Shown in pieces: positions 6,662 to 13,148 of a stretch of DNA of 13,148 bases (position 1 is the first letter of the stretch; each line of letters begins with the position of its first letter). A program made the translations under genes and the position numbers. A model generated the notes under the pieces. The model was not told the origin of the DNA and searched no databases. It saw nothing but the letters and a program-made list of their open reading frames with translations. Source of the DNA: an uncultured Pseudoxanthomonas sp. (GTDB taxonomy: Bacteria > Pseudomonadota > Gammaproteobacteria > Xanthomonadales > Xanthomonadaceae). The stretch is taken from the NCBI GenBank assembly GCA_946886405.1, contig CAMPIO010000095.1, forward strand, positions 1 through 13,148. Reading direction: 5' to 3'.

Positions 6662-8286
6662 GCGGGCAGCGCCCGCGCCAGCAGCGCAACCATGTCCGTT
6701 CCAGCAGGCAGCGTGCCGAACGCCAGGCCGTGCTCGCCGCCCAGCCGGCTGCGGACAAACAGCGGCGCCGCCGGACTGTCGGCCCGCAGCAGCACGGCCG
6801 CTTGCAGCGCCAGCGCCAACCGCTCCACCAGACTGCGCGCGCCTGCTTCCTGCGTGGAAGGAAGCTCGACCAGCAGCCGTTCAACGAAACCGTCATACGT
6901 CGCATCCCTGCCCGAGGCGGCGCCGAATTCGCGTGTGATGGCATCAAGCGCACCGGCGTCGCGCGCCAGCGCCCGCAGCACATCGAGGCACTGGATGTTG
7001 CCGCTGCCCTCCCAGATCGAATTCAGCGGCGCCTGCCGGTACAGTCTTGGCAGGATCGACTCCTCCACGTACCCCGCACCCCCCAGGCATTCCTGCGCTT
7101 CGTTGACGAATGCCGGCACGCGCTTGCATATCCAGTATTTGCCTGTCGCAGTGGCGACACGCGCGAAAGCCGCTTCGTGCGCATCGCATGGCGCTGCATC
7201 GACCGCACCTGCCACGCGCAGCGCGAAGGCAGTGGCGGCTTCGGACTCCAGCGCCAGATCGGCCAGCACGTTGCGCATCAGCGGGTGCTCGGCCAGCGGC
7301 TTTCCGAATGCCACGCGATGACGCGCATGGTGCAGCGCCTGCGCCAGCGCCATGCGCATCTCGGCGGCGGAACCCAGCATGCAGTCCAGCCGCGTCAGCA
7401 TCACCATCTCGATGATGGTCGCCACGCCGCGGCCTTCGTCGCCCACGCGCCACGCACGTGCTCCGGCGAATTCGACTTCGCTGGAGGCGTTGGCCCAGTC
7501 GCCCAGTTTGTCCTTCAGCCGCATCAATCGGAATGCATTCTTCCCACCGTCGTCCAGGCGGCGCGGCATGAGGAAACAGGTCAGCCCGCCGGGCGCCTGC
7601 GCCAGCACCAAGAAGCCGTCGCTCATCGGCGCGGAGAAGAACCACTTGTGGCCGACAAGGGCGTAGGTGCCGTCGGCGGCAGGCGTGGCCGTGGTGGCGT
7701 TCGTCCGCACGTCGGAGCCGCCCTGTTTTTCGGTCATGCCCATGCCCAGCGTGATGCCGGCCTTGTCGGCGATCGGCAGGTCGCGCGGATCGTAGTGCGG
7801 CGCCGCCGCCTTGGCGGCCCACGCGTGCAAGCCGGGTTCGCGCTGCAGGACCGGCACGGCGGCATGCGTCATCGTCAGCGGGCAACTGGTGCCGGCCTCC
7901 GCCTGATGGTGCAGATAACTCAATGCTGCCCTCGCCACATGCGCGCCGGGTGTCGGCTCGTGCCACGACAGGCCGGCGACGCCGTGCGTCTTTGCCGCCT
8001 CCATCAGCCGGTGATAGGCGGGGTGGAACTCGACCGTGTCGATGCGCTTGCCGGTGCGGTCGTGCGTGCGCAGGCGTGGACGGTCACGGTTGGCGTCGAA
8101 GCCGAGCCGGTACAGCTCGTCGCCTGCCAGCACCCCGTAGGCCGCAAGCCGCGGCACGAAGTCGGCGGCGCCCTCGTGGAGGACGCCTTCGCGCAGTACC
8201 GCATCGTCCGCCCACAAGTCACGCGATTCGAACGGCGGCGGCTGGTTGTCCACACGATGCGTTTCGAACGGAGGAAGATCGTCCAC
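6658..8286 (-). CDS. aidB: AidB-type acyl-CoA dehydrogenase
   Basis: This 542-residue flavoprotein is almost exactly the length of E. coli AidB (541). AidB hallmarks are present: NQPPPF at 14-19 in the N-terminal extension, GMTEKQGGSDVRTN at 183-196, CLGGAGYVEES at 400-410 and IWEGSGNIQCLDVLR at 424-438 with the likely catalytic base E426. The family binds FAD, has an acyl-CoA dehydrogenase fold and, in E. coli, is induced by the adaptive response and binds DNA. Its alkyl-damage role and physiological substrate are debated, so a degradative acyl-CoA dehydrogenase role is also possible. The start is GTG at 8286-8284, with GGGAG six bases upstream. Its stop overlaps the L,D-transpeptidase start. 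No ada or alkB gene is nearby. A 62-base gap separates it from the upstream monooxygenase. Confidence 0.88.
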   Translation of the reverse strand: MDDLPPFETHRVDNQPPPFESRDLWADDAVLREGVLHEGAADFVPRLAAYGVLAGDELYRLGFDANRDRPRLRTHDRTGKRIDTVEFHPAYHRLMEAAKTHGVAGLSWHEPTPGAHVARAALSYLHHQAEAGTSCPLTMTHAAVPVLQREPGLHAWAAKAAAPHYDPRDLPIADKAGITLGMGMTEKQGGSDVRTNATTATPAADGTYALVGHKWFFSAPMSDGFLVLAQAPGGLTCFLMPRRLDDGGKNAFRLMRLKDKLGDWANASSEVEFAGARAWRVGDEGRGVATIIEMVMLTRLDCMLGSAAEMRMALAQALHHARHRVAFGKPLAEHPLMRNVLADLALESEAATAFALRVAGAVDAAPCDAHEAAFARVATATGKYWICKRVPAFVNEAQECLGGAGYVEESILPRLYRQAPLNSIWEGSGNIQCLDVLRALARDAGALDAITREFGAASGRDATYDGFVERLLVELPSTQEAGARSLVERLALALQAAVLLRADSPAAPLFVRSRLGGEHGLAFGTLPAGTDMVALLARALPA

Positions 8287-8348
8287 TCACGGCTCCCACG
8301 GCGTACGGTCGCCGACGATTGTGCCCGATGAACGGGCGCGGGCCCGCA

Positions 8349-9575
8349 TCACAGTGCGGCGAGAAAATCGGGCTTCAGCTTCAAGGTTCCGAAGAATCCG
8401 TGCTGCGTGCCGCTCAGTACCCGCAGCATGTGACCGCGTCCGCCCGGCATTCGGCCCGCAGGCAGGAAGGCGACATCGCGCGCGTGAGCGACCCAATCCA
8501 GGTCGGACTGGAAGATCGGCGTCAGCCAGCGGCTCCAGAACTGGTAGACGCCCACGTGCGCTTGGCGCTCCTGTTGATACGCGCTCAATGCCGCCGGGAT
8601 GGCGGACGGCAAGCGCAGTGCATCCCGCAGGGCCAGCGCATCCATCAGCGCCATGTTGACGCCCTGCCCCAGTTGCGGACTCATGCCGTGCGCGGCATCG
8701 CCGAGTACCACCAGGCGGTCGCGATGCCACTGGCGCAGGGTGACGTCGCGATAGCTGGCGCGCGCCAGCTGGTCCGGGAACGCCGTATCGGCGAGGCAGG
8801 CATCCACCTCGGGCCATAGCCGGGCTATCTCGTCGCGCCACGCCGGCAGTCCGCGCGTCCGCCAGGCATCGAAGTCGGCCACCGGCAAGCTCCAGAAGAA
8901 GCTGAGCTGCGGCGTGTCATCGCCGGGCCGCGTCCCGACCGGCAGCAGGCCGATCATCTTCCGTGCCGCCACGTAGCGTTGTCGTAGCTCGTCGCCCCAC
9001 GCCCAATCGCCCTGCGGCACCAGCCGCCACAACGCACCCCAGGGATAGACGGCCTCGCGCTTCACCGCGCCGGTGAACGCGCGCAGCCGCGACGCGGATC
9101 CGTCTGCGGCGATCACGAGGTCGAACGGACCATGCCAGCGACCGTGTTGATCACGGATACGGCGGGTGTCGTCGCTGACCGCGTCGATCGTGTGGCCACG
9201 ATGCACGTCGCCATATCCCGCCCATGCATTCGCCAGCAGCGCGAATAGCGCACCGCGCTGCATGCCCAGGCCAAACAGCCGTGCATCCAGTCCGGCATAG
9301 CGCATGTCCATCACGGCCCGGCCGCAGGGCGTTTCGCCGTACAGGCGGTTCACCCGACGGCCGTGCGTCAGCACGTCAGGCAGCAGGCCCAGTTCCCACA
9401 GCACCTGCAGGCCGGTCGGCTGCAACAGGAACCCCGCACCCACGGGCCCGAGTTCCGGCGCACGCTCGAACACCTCCACCCGGTGTCCATCGCGTGCCAG
9501 CAGCAGCGCCACCGCCTGGCCGGCGGTGCCGTAGCCGATGATCGCGATGTGCCGGGATTGCATGGCGTCGGGCAT
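8349..9575 (-). CDS. FAD-dependent monooxygenase (PHBH/UbiH-like flavoprotein hydroxylase)
   Basis: This protein of up to 408 residues has the three fingerprints of the group A flavin monooxygenases: an N-terminal dinucleotide-binding GYGTAG (14-19) with acidic E37 at the end of the second strand (VEVFERA), a DG motif AADGSASR (156-163) and a GD motif VVLGDAAHGMSPQLGQG (289-305). These enzymes use NAD(P)H and O2 to hydroxylate aromatic or similar substrates. The substrate is unknown, and no aromatic pathway gene is next to it. The first ATG (9575-9573) directly abuts GAAGGA, which is too close for a normal Shine-Dalgarno site. A second ATG at 9563-9561 has a 12-base spacing and would start the protein at MQSRHIAII, so either may be used. 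It follows the cold-shock terminator and should therefore have its own promoter in 9576-9618, where I see no convincing boxes. Confidence 0.85.
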   Translation of the reverse strand: MPDAMQSRHIAIIGYGTAGQAVALLLARDGHRVEVFERAPELGPVGAGFLLQPTGLQVLWELGLLPDVLTHGRRVNRLYGETPCGRAVMDMRYAGLDARLFGLGMQRGALFALLANAWAGYGDVHRGHTIDAVSDDTRRIRDQHGRWHGPFDLVIAADGSASRLRAFTGAVKREAVYPWGALWRLVPQGDWAWGDELRQRYVAARKMIGLLPVGTRPGDDTPQLSFFWSLPVADFDAWRTRGLPAWRDEIARLWPEVDACLADTAFPDQLARASYRDVTLRQWHRDRLVVLGDAAHGMSPQLGQGVNMALMDALALRDALRLPSAIPAALSAYQQERQAHVGVYQFWSRWLTPIFQSDLDWVAHARDVAFLPAGRMPGGRGHMLRVLSGTQHGFFGTLKLKPDFLAAL

Positions 9576-9618
9576 TCCTTCGTCGTGTGGTCAGTCTATC
9601 CAGCGGAAACGACAGGCA

Positions 9619-9644
9619 TTAAAAAACCCCGCCGAAGCGGGGTT
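9619..9644 (-). terminator. Rho-independent terminator of the cold-shock gene
   Basis: Read on the minus strand, a perfect 8-bp stem AACCCCGC/GCGGGGTT (9644-9637 with 9632-9625) closes a TTCG loop and is followed by an uninterrupted T run extending to about 9621. The C(UUCG)G loop is an extra-stable RNA tetraloop. It lies 18 bases after the cold-shock stop codon. Confidence 0.93.
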
Positions 9645-9662
9645 CAAGAAAATCGTCGTGGA

Positions 9663-9869
9663 TCAGGCTGCAGGCTCGATGTTGGAGGCCTGTGCACCCT
9701 TCGGGCCCTGGGTCAGCTCATAGCTGACGCGCTGGCCTTCCTGCAGGCTGCGGAAGCCCTTGGAATTGATGGCAGTGTGGTGCGCAAAGACATCGGCGCT
9801 GCCATCTTCTGGCGCGATGAATCCGAAGCCTTTGGCATCGTTGAACCATTTCACGGTACCGTACGGCAT
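9663..9869 (-). CDS. Cold-shock domain protein (CspA family)
   Basis: This 68-residue single cold-shock domain is the normal family length. The start is [13 protein letters not shown]1 is KGFGFI at 13-18 and RNP2 is VFAHH at 27-31, followed by [23 protein letters not shown]. It is an RNA/single-stranded-DNA binding chaperone that melts mRNA structure and acts in the cytoplasm. RNP2 commonly reads VFVHF/Y, so the Ala and second His are a mild variation. The chosen ATG at 9869-9867 is preceded by AAGGAAA about 10-12 bases upstream. Longer in-frame extension is not family-like. The gene is a single transcription unit with its own promoter and terminator. Whether it is cold-induced or constitutive cannot be told, and the leader of about 56 bases is shorter than that of E. 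coli cspA. Confidence 0.95.
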   Translation of the reverse strand: MPYGTVKWFNDAKGFGFIAPEDGSADVFAHHTAINSKGFRSLQEGQRVSYELTQGPKGAQASNIEPAA

Positions 9870-9931
9870 AGCGCTTGTATTTCCTTTTCTGGATGCGGGT
9901 GGAATGTGTGGCGTTGACGTCACACCCGCCG

Positions 9932-9960
9932 AGTATGCAAAGCCCGGCGCGCGTTGACAA
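9932..9960 (-). promoter_or_regulatory. Promoter of the cold-shock gene
   Basis: On the minus strand, TTGTCA (9960-9955) and CATACT (9937-9932) form -35 and -10 boxes with an ideal 17-base spacer. The start would be near 9925, giving a leader of about 56 bases. The -35 box directly abuts the stop codon of the upstream phosphorylase gene. Just downstream of the predicted start lie the palindrome TGACGTCA (9915-9922) and a GTGTG...CACAC inverted repeat, which could form a 5'-end hairpin. Confidence 0.7.
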
Positions 9961-10713
9961 TCACCTTGGCGCCAACGCGGCCACCAGGGCCGGGATGCCG
10001 GCGGAGGCAGCGGCCACGTTCGCCAGCACCTCCTCCATGGTGATCTCCTCATCGGTGCCGCAGCCTGCGGCCCAGTTCGCGACGATGGCGAGGCAGGCGT
10101 ATTCCAGGCCCATTTCCCGTGCGAGGCCGGCTTCCGGCATGCCGGTCATGCCGACCAGGTCGCAGCCGTCGCGGCGCATCCGGCGGATCTCCGCACGCGT
10201 CTCCAGGCGCGGGCCCTGGGTGGCACCGTAACAGCCCCCATCGACCAGTTCGACACCCGCCTCACGCGCGGCCGCGAGGATCTGCTGGCGTAGTAAATGC
10301 GTGTATGGATCGCCGAAGTCGACATGCAGCACGTCGCTGCCCGGCTCCTCACAGATCGTGGAGATGCGACCCCACGTGTAGTCGATCAGCTGGTCCGGGC
10401 AGGCCAGCACACGCGGACCGCAATGGTCGGTAATGCCACCGACGGTGTTGAGCGCGAGCACGCGGGTGGCGCCCAGGTCCTTCAGCGCCTGCAGGTTGGC
10501 GCGGTAGTTGACCTGGTGCGGCGGCACCGAATGGCCTTCGCCATGGCGCGCGAGGAAGGCCACCCGCCGTCCGCCCAGCGTGCCGATGCGAACCGGGCCG
10601 GACGGCGCACCGAAGCGCGTGTCCAGTTCGCGGGACTCGACATCCTGCAAGTCGGCCAGCTTGTAGACGCCGGTACCGCCGATGACGGCGAGCGCGATGT
10701 CGGCCACGGTCAT
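9961..10713 (-). CDS. S-methyl-5'-thioinosine phosphorylase (MTAP/PNP family)
   Basis: This 250-residue nucleoside phosphorylase has GGTGVYKL at 12-19, the phosphate-binding RHG 56-58, [11 protein letters not shown] at 64-74, TQGPRLET at 165-172 and MTGMPEA at 189-195. Overall it resembles Pseudomonas aeruginosa PA3004, shown to split methylthioinosine into hypoxanthine and methylthioribose-1-phosphate. Base recognition in human MTAP uses Asp residues in a TDYD segment. Here the corresponding region reads VANWAAG (211-217), which favours a 6-oxopurine substrate over adenine. This is inference from a by-eye alignment. MTAP or a general 6-oxopurine phosphorylase remains possible. The ATG overlaps the hpt stop (ATGA), and the neighbour hpt uses the hypoxanthine product, which supports the assignment. 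It is the last gene of the operon, and no terminator is seen before the cold-shock promoter. Confidence 0.86.
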   Translation of the reverse strand: MTVADIALAVIGGTGVYKLADLQDVESRELDTRFGAPSGPVRIGTLGGRRVAFLARHGEGHSVPPHQVNYRANLQALKDLGATRVLALNTVGGITDHCGPRVLACPDQLIDYTWGRISTICEEPGSDVLHVDFGDPYTHLLRQQILAAAREAGVELVDGGCYGATQGPRLETRAEIRRMRRDGCDLVGMTGMPEAGLAREMGLEYACLAIVANWAAGCGTDEEITMEEVLANVAAASAGIPALVAALAPR

Positions 10714-11279
10714 TCCTTCAACGCGTAGATGCCGGGCAGGTTGCGACCCTGCTCGTGGTAGTCCATGCCGAAACCGAAAACGTAGCGGTCCGCGACCTGC
10801 ATGCCCACGTAGTCCGCGCAGATGCCCGCCACGCCACGGTCGTGCTGCTTGGTGGTCAGCGCGGCGATGCGGACGTCGGTGGCACCCTGCTCCAGGCACC
10901 ATTGCTTGACCGCCAGCAGCGTATGGCCTTCGTCGAGGATGTCGTCCACCAGCAGCACGCGGCGGCCGTACAACGCGGTCGCCGGCCGGTGCTTCCACAC
11001 CAGCTCGCCGCCGGTGGTCTCGCCGCGGTAGCGGGTGGCGTGCAGGTAGTCGAACTCGAGGTCCAGCCCCAACGCGCCCAGCTCCAGCGACAGCTGGCCG
11101 GCGAACGGCAATGCGCCGTGCATGATGGTGAGGTAGACCGGCACTTCGCCGGCGTAGTCGCGCGCGATCGGCGCCGCCATCGTCGTGATGGCACGGTCGA
11201 TCGTCGCGCGGTCGACCAGCAGGTCGGCGTTGGCCAAGGCGTCGGCCAGTTTCGGTCGCGGATTGCCCAGCGATTCCAT
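10710..11279 (-). CDS. hpt: Hypoxanthine-guanine phosphoribosyltransferase
   Basis: This 189-residue type I phosphoribosyltransferase has the PRPP loop VLLVDDILDEGHTL at 108-121 and a C-terminal purine-binding end, VFGFGMDYHEQGRNLPGIYAL, at about 167-187. It converts hypoxanthine or guanine plus PRPP into IMP or GMP in the cytoplasm. I start it at ATG 11279-11277, which overlaps the nagZ stop by one base (TGATG); a TTG one codon upstream is less likely. It is sandwiched between nagZ and the methylthioinosine phosphorylase, whose product hypoxanthine it can recycle, so the two make a two-step salvage route. Four-base overlap with the phosphorylase gene indicates coupling. Lys-His-Asp segments (KQHDRG) of the family are also present. 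Confidence 0.92.
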   Translation of the reverse strand: MESLGNPRPKLADALANADLLVDRATIDRAITTMAAPIARDYAGEVPVYLTIMHGALPFAGQLSLELGALGLDLEFDYLHATRYRGETTGGELVWKHRPATALYGRRVLLVDDILDEGHTLLAVKQWCLEQGATDVRIAALTTKQHDRGVAGICADYVGMQVADRYVFGFGMDYHEQGRNLPGIYALKE

Positions 11280-12286
11280 CAAACCACTCCCTTCAGATTG
11301 TCGATCACATGTGTCTGTGCGTCGCCGTAGCGCGCATCGGCGATCAGGCCATCCCAGCCCAGTGCGCCACGGCCCAACACGCCGAGCACGGCGGCGGTAT
11401 TCAGCGCGCGGCCTTCCACGGCCTTCAGCGATTCATCCACCAGCTTCGGCGAGCAGACCAGCACGACGTCGCAGCCCGCGTCCAGGTGGTCGTGGATGCG
11501 CTGCTTCACGCCGCCCGCCGAGAACGCGGCGGCCATGCCGATGTCGTCGGAGAACACCACCCCGCGGAAGCCCATCTCTTCGCGCAGGATCTTCTGGATC
11601 CAGAACGGCGAGTAGCCTGCCGGTTCCGGGGCGACGGCCGGATACTTCACATGGCCCATCATCACCGCATCGGCCCTGGCTTCGATGCCGGCGACGAACG
11701 GGACCAGATCCTCGGCACGCAGCACGTCCAGCGATCGCGGATCGACCGCGTCGTCGAAGTGCGTGTCTTCCAGCACCGTGCCGTGTCCGGGGAAATGCTT
11801 CAGCGTAGCGGCCATGCCGGCCGCATGCATGCCGCGTATGTAGGCTCGGGTGAACTCGGCGACGATCTGCGGATCGGCATCGAACGCACGATTGCCGATG
11901 GCGCGGTTGCCGCGCGCCAGGTCGACGACCGGGGCGAAGCTCAGGTCCACGCCACTGGCGATGATCTCGCTGGCCATCAGCCAGGCGTGCTCTTCGGCGC
12001 GCTGCAGCGCGGCCTGCGGATCCTGCGCGTAGAGCTTGCCGAACACCTCCAGCGCCGGCAGGTCGCTGTAGCCGTCGCGGAAGCGCTGCACGCGGCCGCC
12101 CTCCTGGTCCACGCAGACCAGCTGCGGACGCGGCGCAGCGGCGCGAATGGCCTGCGACAGTTCAGCGACCTGCGTGCGCGAAGCGAAGTTGCGGGTGAAC
12201 AGGATGACGCCCGCGACGGCGTCGTGCTGCAGCCAGTCGCGCTCCTGCGCGGTGAGTTCGGTGCCGGCGATGCCGATGACGAGCAT
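11279..12286 (-). CDS. nagZ: Beta-N-acetylhexosaminidase NagZ (GH3)
   Basis: This 335-residue single-domain GH3 enzyme is the normal size for Gram-negative NagZ. Visible family motifs are DQEGGRVQRF (60-69), KHFPGHG (163-169), EDTH with the general acid/base candidate H176, and the nucleophile motif FSDDIGM (245-251). It is a cytoplasmic enzyme of cell-wall recycling that removes GlcNAc from GlcNAc-anhydroMurNAc peptides. The resulting anhydroMurNAc peptides can induce ampC beta-lactamase where AmpR is present. The ATG is 12 bases after the CYTH gene stop, with GAGGA about nine bases upstream. The stop overlaps hpt. Linkage of nagZ with a methylthioinosine phosphorylase gene is also seen in Pseudomonas aeruginosa (PA3005/PA3004). 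Confidence 0.94.
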   Translation of the reverse strand: MLVIGIAGTELTAQERDWLQHDAVAGVILFTRNFASRTQVAELSQAIRAAAPRPQLVCVDQEGGRVQRFRDGYSDLPALEVFGKLYAQDPQAALQRAEEHAWLMASEIIASGVDLSFAPVVDLARGNRAIGNRAFDADPQIVAEFTRAYIRGMHAAGMAATLKHFPGHGTVLEDTHFDDAVDPRSLDVLRAEDLVPFVAGIEARADAVMMGHVKYPAVAPEPAGYSPFWIQKILREEMGFRGVVFSDDIGMAAAFSAGGVKQRIHDHLDAGCDVVLVCSPKLVDESLKAVEGRALNTAAVLGVLGRGALGWDGLIADARYGDAQTHVIDNLKGVV

Positions 12287-12298
12287 TTCGGGGAGTCC

Positions 12299-12817
12299 TC
12301 AGGGAATGTCGGTGGCGGCGCGTTCGTCGTCCGACCACTGCGTGTACGGCCACGATGCCAAGGCCAGATTGTAATAGCGGGAGGCGTCGGTGACCTGTTT
12401 GCCGGCCCAGGCCGGTTTCACGAAGGCTTCATCGGTGCGGCCCAGCTCGATCTCCGCCACCACCAGCCCGGCGTTGTCGCCGAGGAACTCGTCGACTTCC
12501 CACAGATGACCCTCATGCCGCACGTAGTGGCGGCGCTTGTCGATCACGCCGCCCACGCACAGCGCAAGCAGTGCGCGCGCATCAGCGACGGGAATGGGGT
12601 AATCGAACTCCTGGCGAGTCGCGCCCAGCTCGCGCGACTTCAGGTTGAGGAACGCCGCATCGCCCTGGATGCGCACGCGTACCGACGCCTTCTGCCCGCC
12701 GCGATCCATGGCGGCCATATCGTTGATGTAGCCCTGCGCCATCGGGATGACATCGTGCGCGGTCTCGCGCCAGCCATCGCCGGTGACCAGGAACTTGCGT
12801 TCGATCTCTATGCCCAT
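12299..12817 (-). CDS. CYTH-domain protein, probable inorganic triphosphatase
   Basis: This 172-residue protein is a single CYTH (triphosphate tunnel) domain. The defining N-terminal EIERKFLV is at 4-11. The tunnel residues expected for metal and phosphate binding are alternating charged pairs on successive strands: VRVRI 46-50, NLKSR 58-62, DKRRHYV 93-99, WEVDEF 106-111 and AEIEL 121-125. Short bacterial members such as the Nitrosomonas europaea enzyme hydrolyse inorganic tripolyphosphate, so that is the best guess. Adenylate cyclase or thiamine-triphosphatase activity also occurs in the superfamily. No CHAD domain follows, unlike the longer E. coli YgiF type. The ATG overlaps the rlmD stop by one base (TGATG). 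Confidence 0.88.
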   Translation of the reverse strand: MGIEIERKFLVTGDGWRETAHDVIPMAQGYINDMAAMDRGGQKASVRVRIQGDAAFLNLKSRELGATRQEFDYPIPVADARALLALCVGGVIDKRRHYVRHEGHLWEVDEFLGDNAGLVVAEIELGRTDEAFVKPAWAGKQVTDASRYYNLALASWPYTQWSDDERAATDIP

Positions 12818-13148
12818 CAGCGTCTCTCGAACAAGGCGATGGACTCGACGTGCGCCGTATGGGGAAACATGTCCATGACGCCCGCCGACACCAGCGTATA
12901 GCCCTGTTCGTTCACCAGATATCCGGCATCGCGCGCCAGCGAGCCGGGGTGGCAACTGACGTAGACGATACGGTCGAACTGTTTCAGCGGCAGTTGCTGC
13001 AGCACCTCGATCGCACCGGAGCGCGGTGGATCCAGCAGCAGCTTGTCGAAGCCTGTCCGGAGCCCTGTCGAGGGGCCCTGCCGCATCCACGCGGTGCCGC
13101 GCTGATCCTGGGTCAGGTCGGCGGCATGGAACTGCGCATTCGCCAACC
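12817..13148 (-). CDS. rlmD: 23S rRNA (uracil-1939-C5) methyltransferase RlmD, C-terminal part
   Basis: Only the last 110 or so codons are in the window; the gene continues off the right edge. Motifs of the TrmA/RlmD family are [10 protein letters not shown], then [12 protein letters not shown] with the catalytic nucleophile cysteine, then [18 protein letters not shown] at the C-terminus, which contains the catalytic-base glutamate. The enzyme uses S-adenosylmethionine to methylate C5 of a uridine in 23S rRNA. RlmD rather than TrmA or RlmC is favoured by the DMFPHT.H.E end, as in E. coli RlmD. Compared with the E. coli protein, about nine residues (GPSTGLRTG) are extra just before FDKLLLDPP. 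They are encoded by a small tandem-hairpin repeat, and the frame is kept. The methyltransferase heads the operon. Confidence 0.88.
   Translation of the reverse strand, partial: LANAQFHAADLTQDQRGTAWMRQGPSTGLRTGFDKLLLDPPRSGAIEVLQQLPLKQFDRIVYVSCHPGSLARDAGYLVNEQGYTLVSAGVMDMFPHTAHVESIALFERR
13041..13076. repeat. Tandem-hairpin short repeat inside rlmD
   Basis: Two hairpins of the same design follow each other: GCTTGTCGAAGC (13041-13052) and CCCTGTCGAGGG (13063-13074). Each has a four-base stem and a GTCG loop, joined by CTGTCCGGAG-type sequence. The unit resembles the dispersed CTTCGACAGGCTCAGGACAGG / TTCGACAAGCTCAGG sequences common in proteobacterial intergenic regions (from memory). On the minus strand it encodes about nine extra residues of RlmD plus the native FDKL. 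Confidence 0.65.

Noticed and set aside
6544..8331. 595-codon open frame on the plus strand, antisense to aidB
   Set aside because: It is Arg/His/Gln-rich without domains and lies exactly opposite a well-recognised gene. Such long shadow frames are expected in DNA of this G+C content.
8338..8347. Perfect 10-bp palindrome GCGGGCCCGC between aidB and the monooxygenase
   Set aside because: It is short and of a composition expected by chance in GC-rich DNA; it has no T run and no second copy was noticed.
10713..10998. N-terminal extension of the phosphorylase frame into hpt
   Set aside because: The extra residues overlap hpt in another frame, and the ATG at 10713 with the ATGA overlap and AAGGA site gives the normal family length.
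11309..12901. 530-codon open frame on the plus strand, antisense to nagZ and the CYTH gene
   Set aside because: It shows no motifs, has low-complexity His/Arg/Gln/Ala composition, and the opposite strand carries complete families with catalytic residues.
1..13148. Search by eye for a defence system, prophage, CRISPR array or biosynthetic cluster
   Set aside because: All sizeable genes belong to recognised housekeeping or metabolic families, apart from the partial left-edge gene. No integrase, transposase, direct-repeat array or att-like boundary was seen.

Overview
The window looks like chromosome from a gamma-proteobacterium of the Xanthomonadaceae (Pseudoxanthomonas, Stenotrophomonas or Lysobacter type). 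The reasons are the very high G+C, dense coding with 1- and 4-base gene overlaps, a GGAGCGCCC..GGGCGC short palindrome of the kind frequent in that family, and the protein relatives recognised. The genus is an inference. No phage, transposase, CRISPR array, tRNA or rRNA gene is visible. Most of the window is housekeeping DNA.

Left part, plus strand (1-3030): the 3' end of an unrecognised Ala/Pro-rich, coiled-coil protein carries an out-of-place TonB-receptor-like motif. It is coupled by a GTGA overlap to a YigZ/IMPACT-family gene. After a 97-base gap holding a long imperfect palindrome comes an MsbA-related half-size ABC exporter. A REP-like hairpin lies between this gene and the convergent lipid genes.

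Fatty-acid desaturation module (3122-6144): a membrane fatty acid desaturase and its flavin/2Fe-2S reductase form a minus-strand pair joined by TGATG. Both are divergent from a FabR/DesT-like TetR regulator. The shared 99-base intergenic region is AT-rich and packed with overlapping palindromes, so it is the likely operator. The layout matches the Pseudomonas desT-desCB plan: the reductase supplies electrons, the desaturase makes the double bond, and the TetR protein senses acyl-CoA and sets expression.

Middle, minus strand (6155-9575): an exported L,D-transpeptidase-fold protein overlaps the end of an AidB-type acyl-CoA dehydrogenase. Upstream of them is a stand-alone FAD-dependent monooxygenase.

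Cold-shock unit (9619-9960): a 68-residue Csp protein has its own promoter, a short 5' leader and a strong intrinsic terminator with a UUCG loop.

Right part, minus strand (9961-13148): a tight operon is read in the order rlmD (partial) - CYTH triphosphatase - nagZ - hpt - methylthioinosine phosphorylase. The last two genes make consecutive steps of purine salvage: methylthioinosine to hypoxanthine, then hypoxanthine to IMP. The rlmD fragment carries a small tandem-hairpin repeat that adds about nine in-frame residues.

No clearly new system was found. The points most worth a second look are the repeat inside rlmD, the palindrome cluster of the desaturase regulator, the out-of-context VTGSRI motif, and the mixed rRNA/cell-wall/purine operon.
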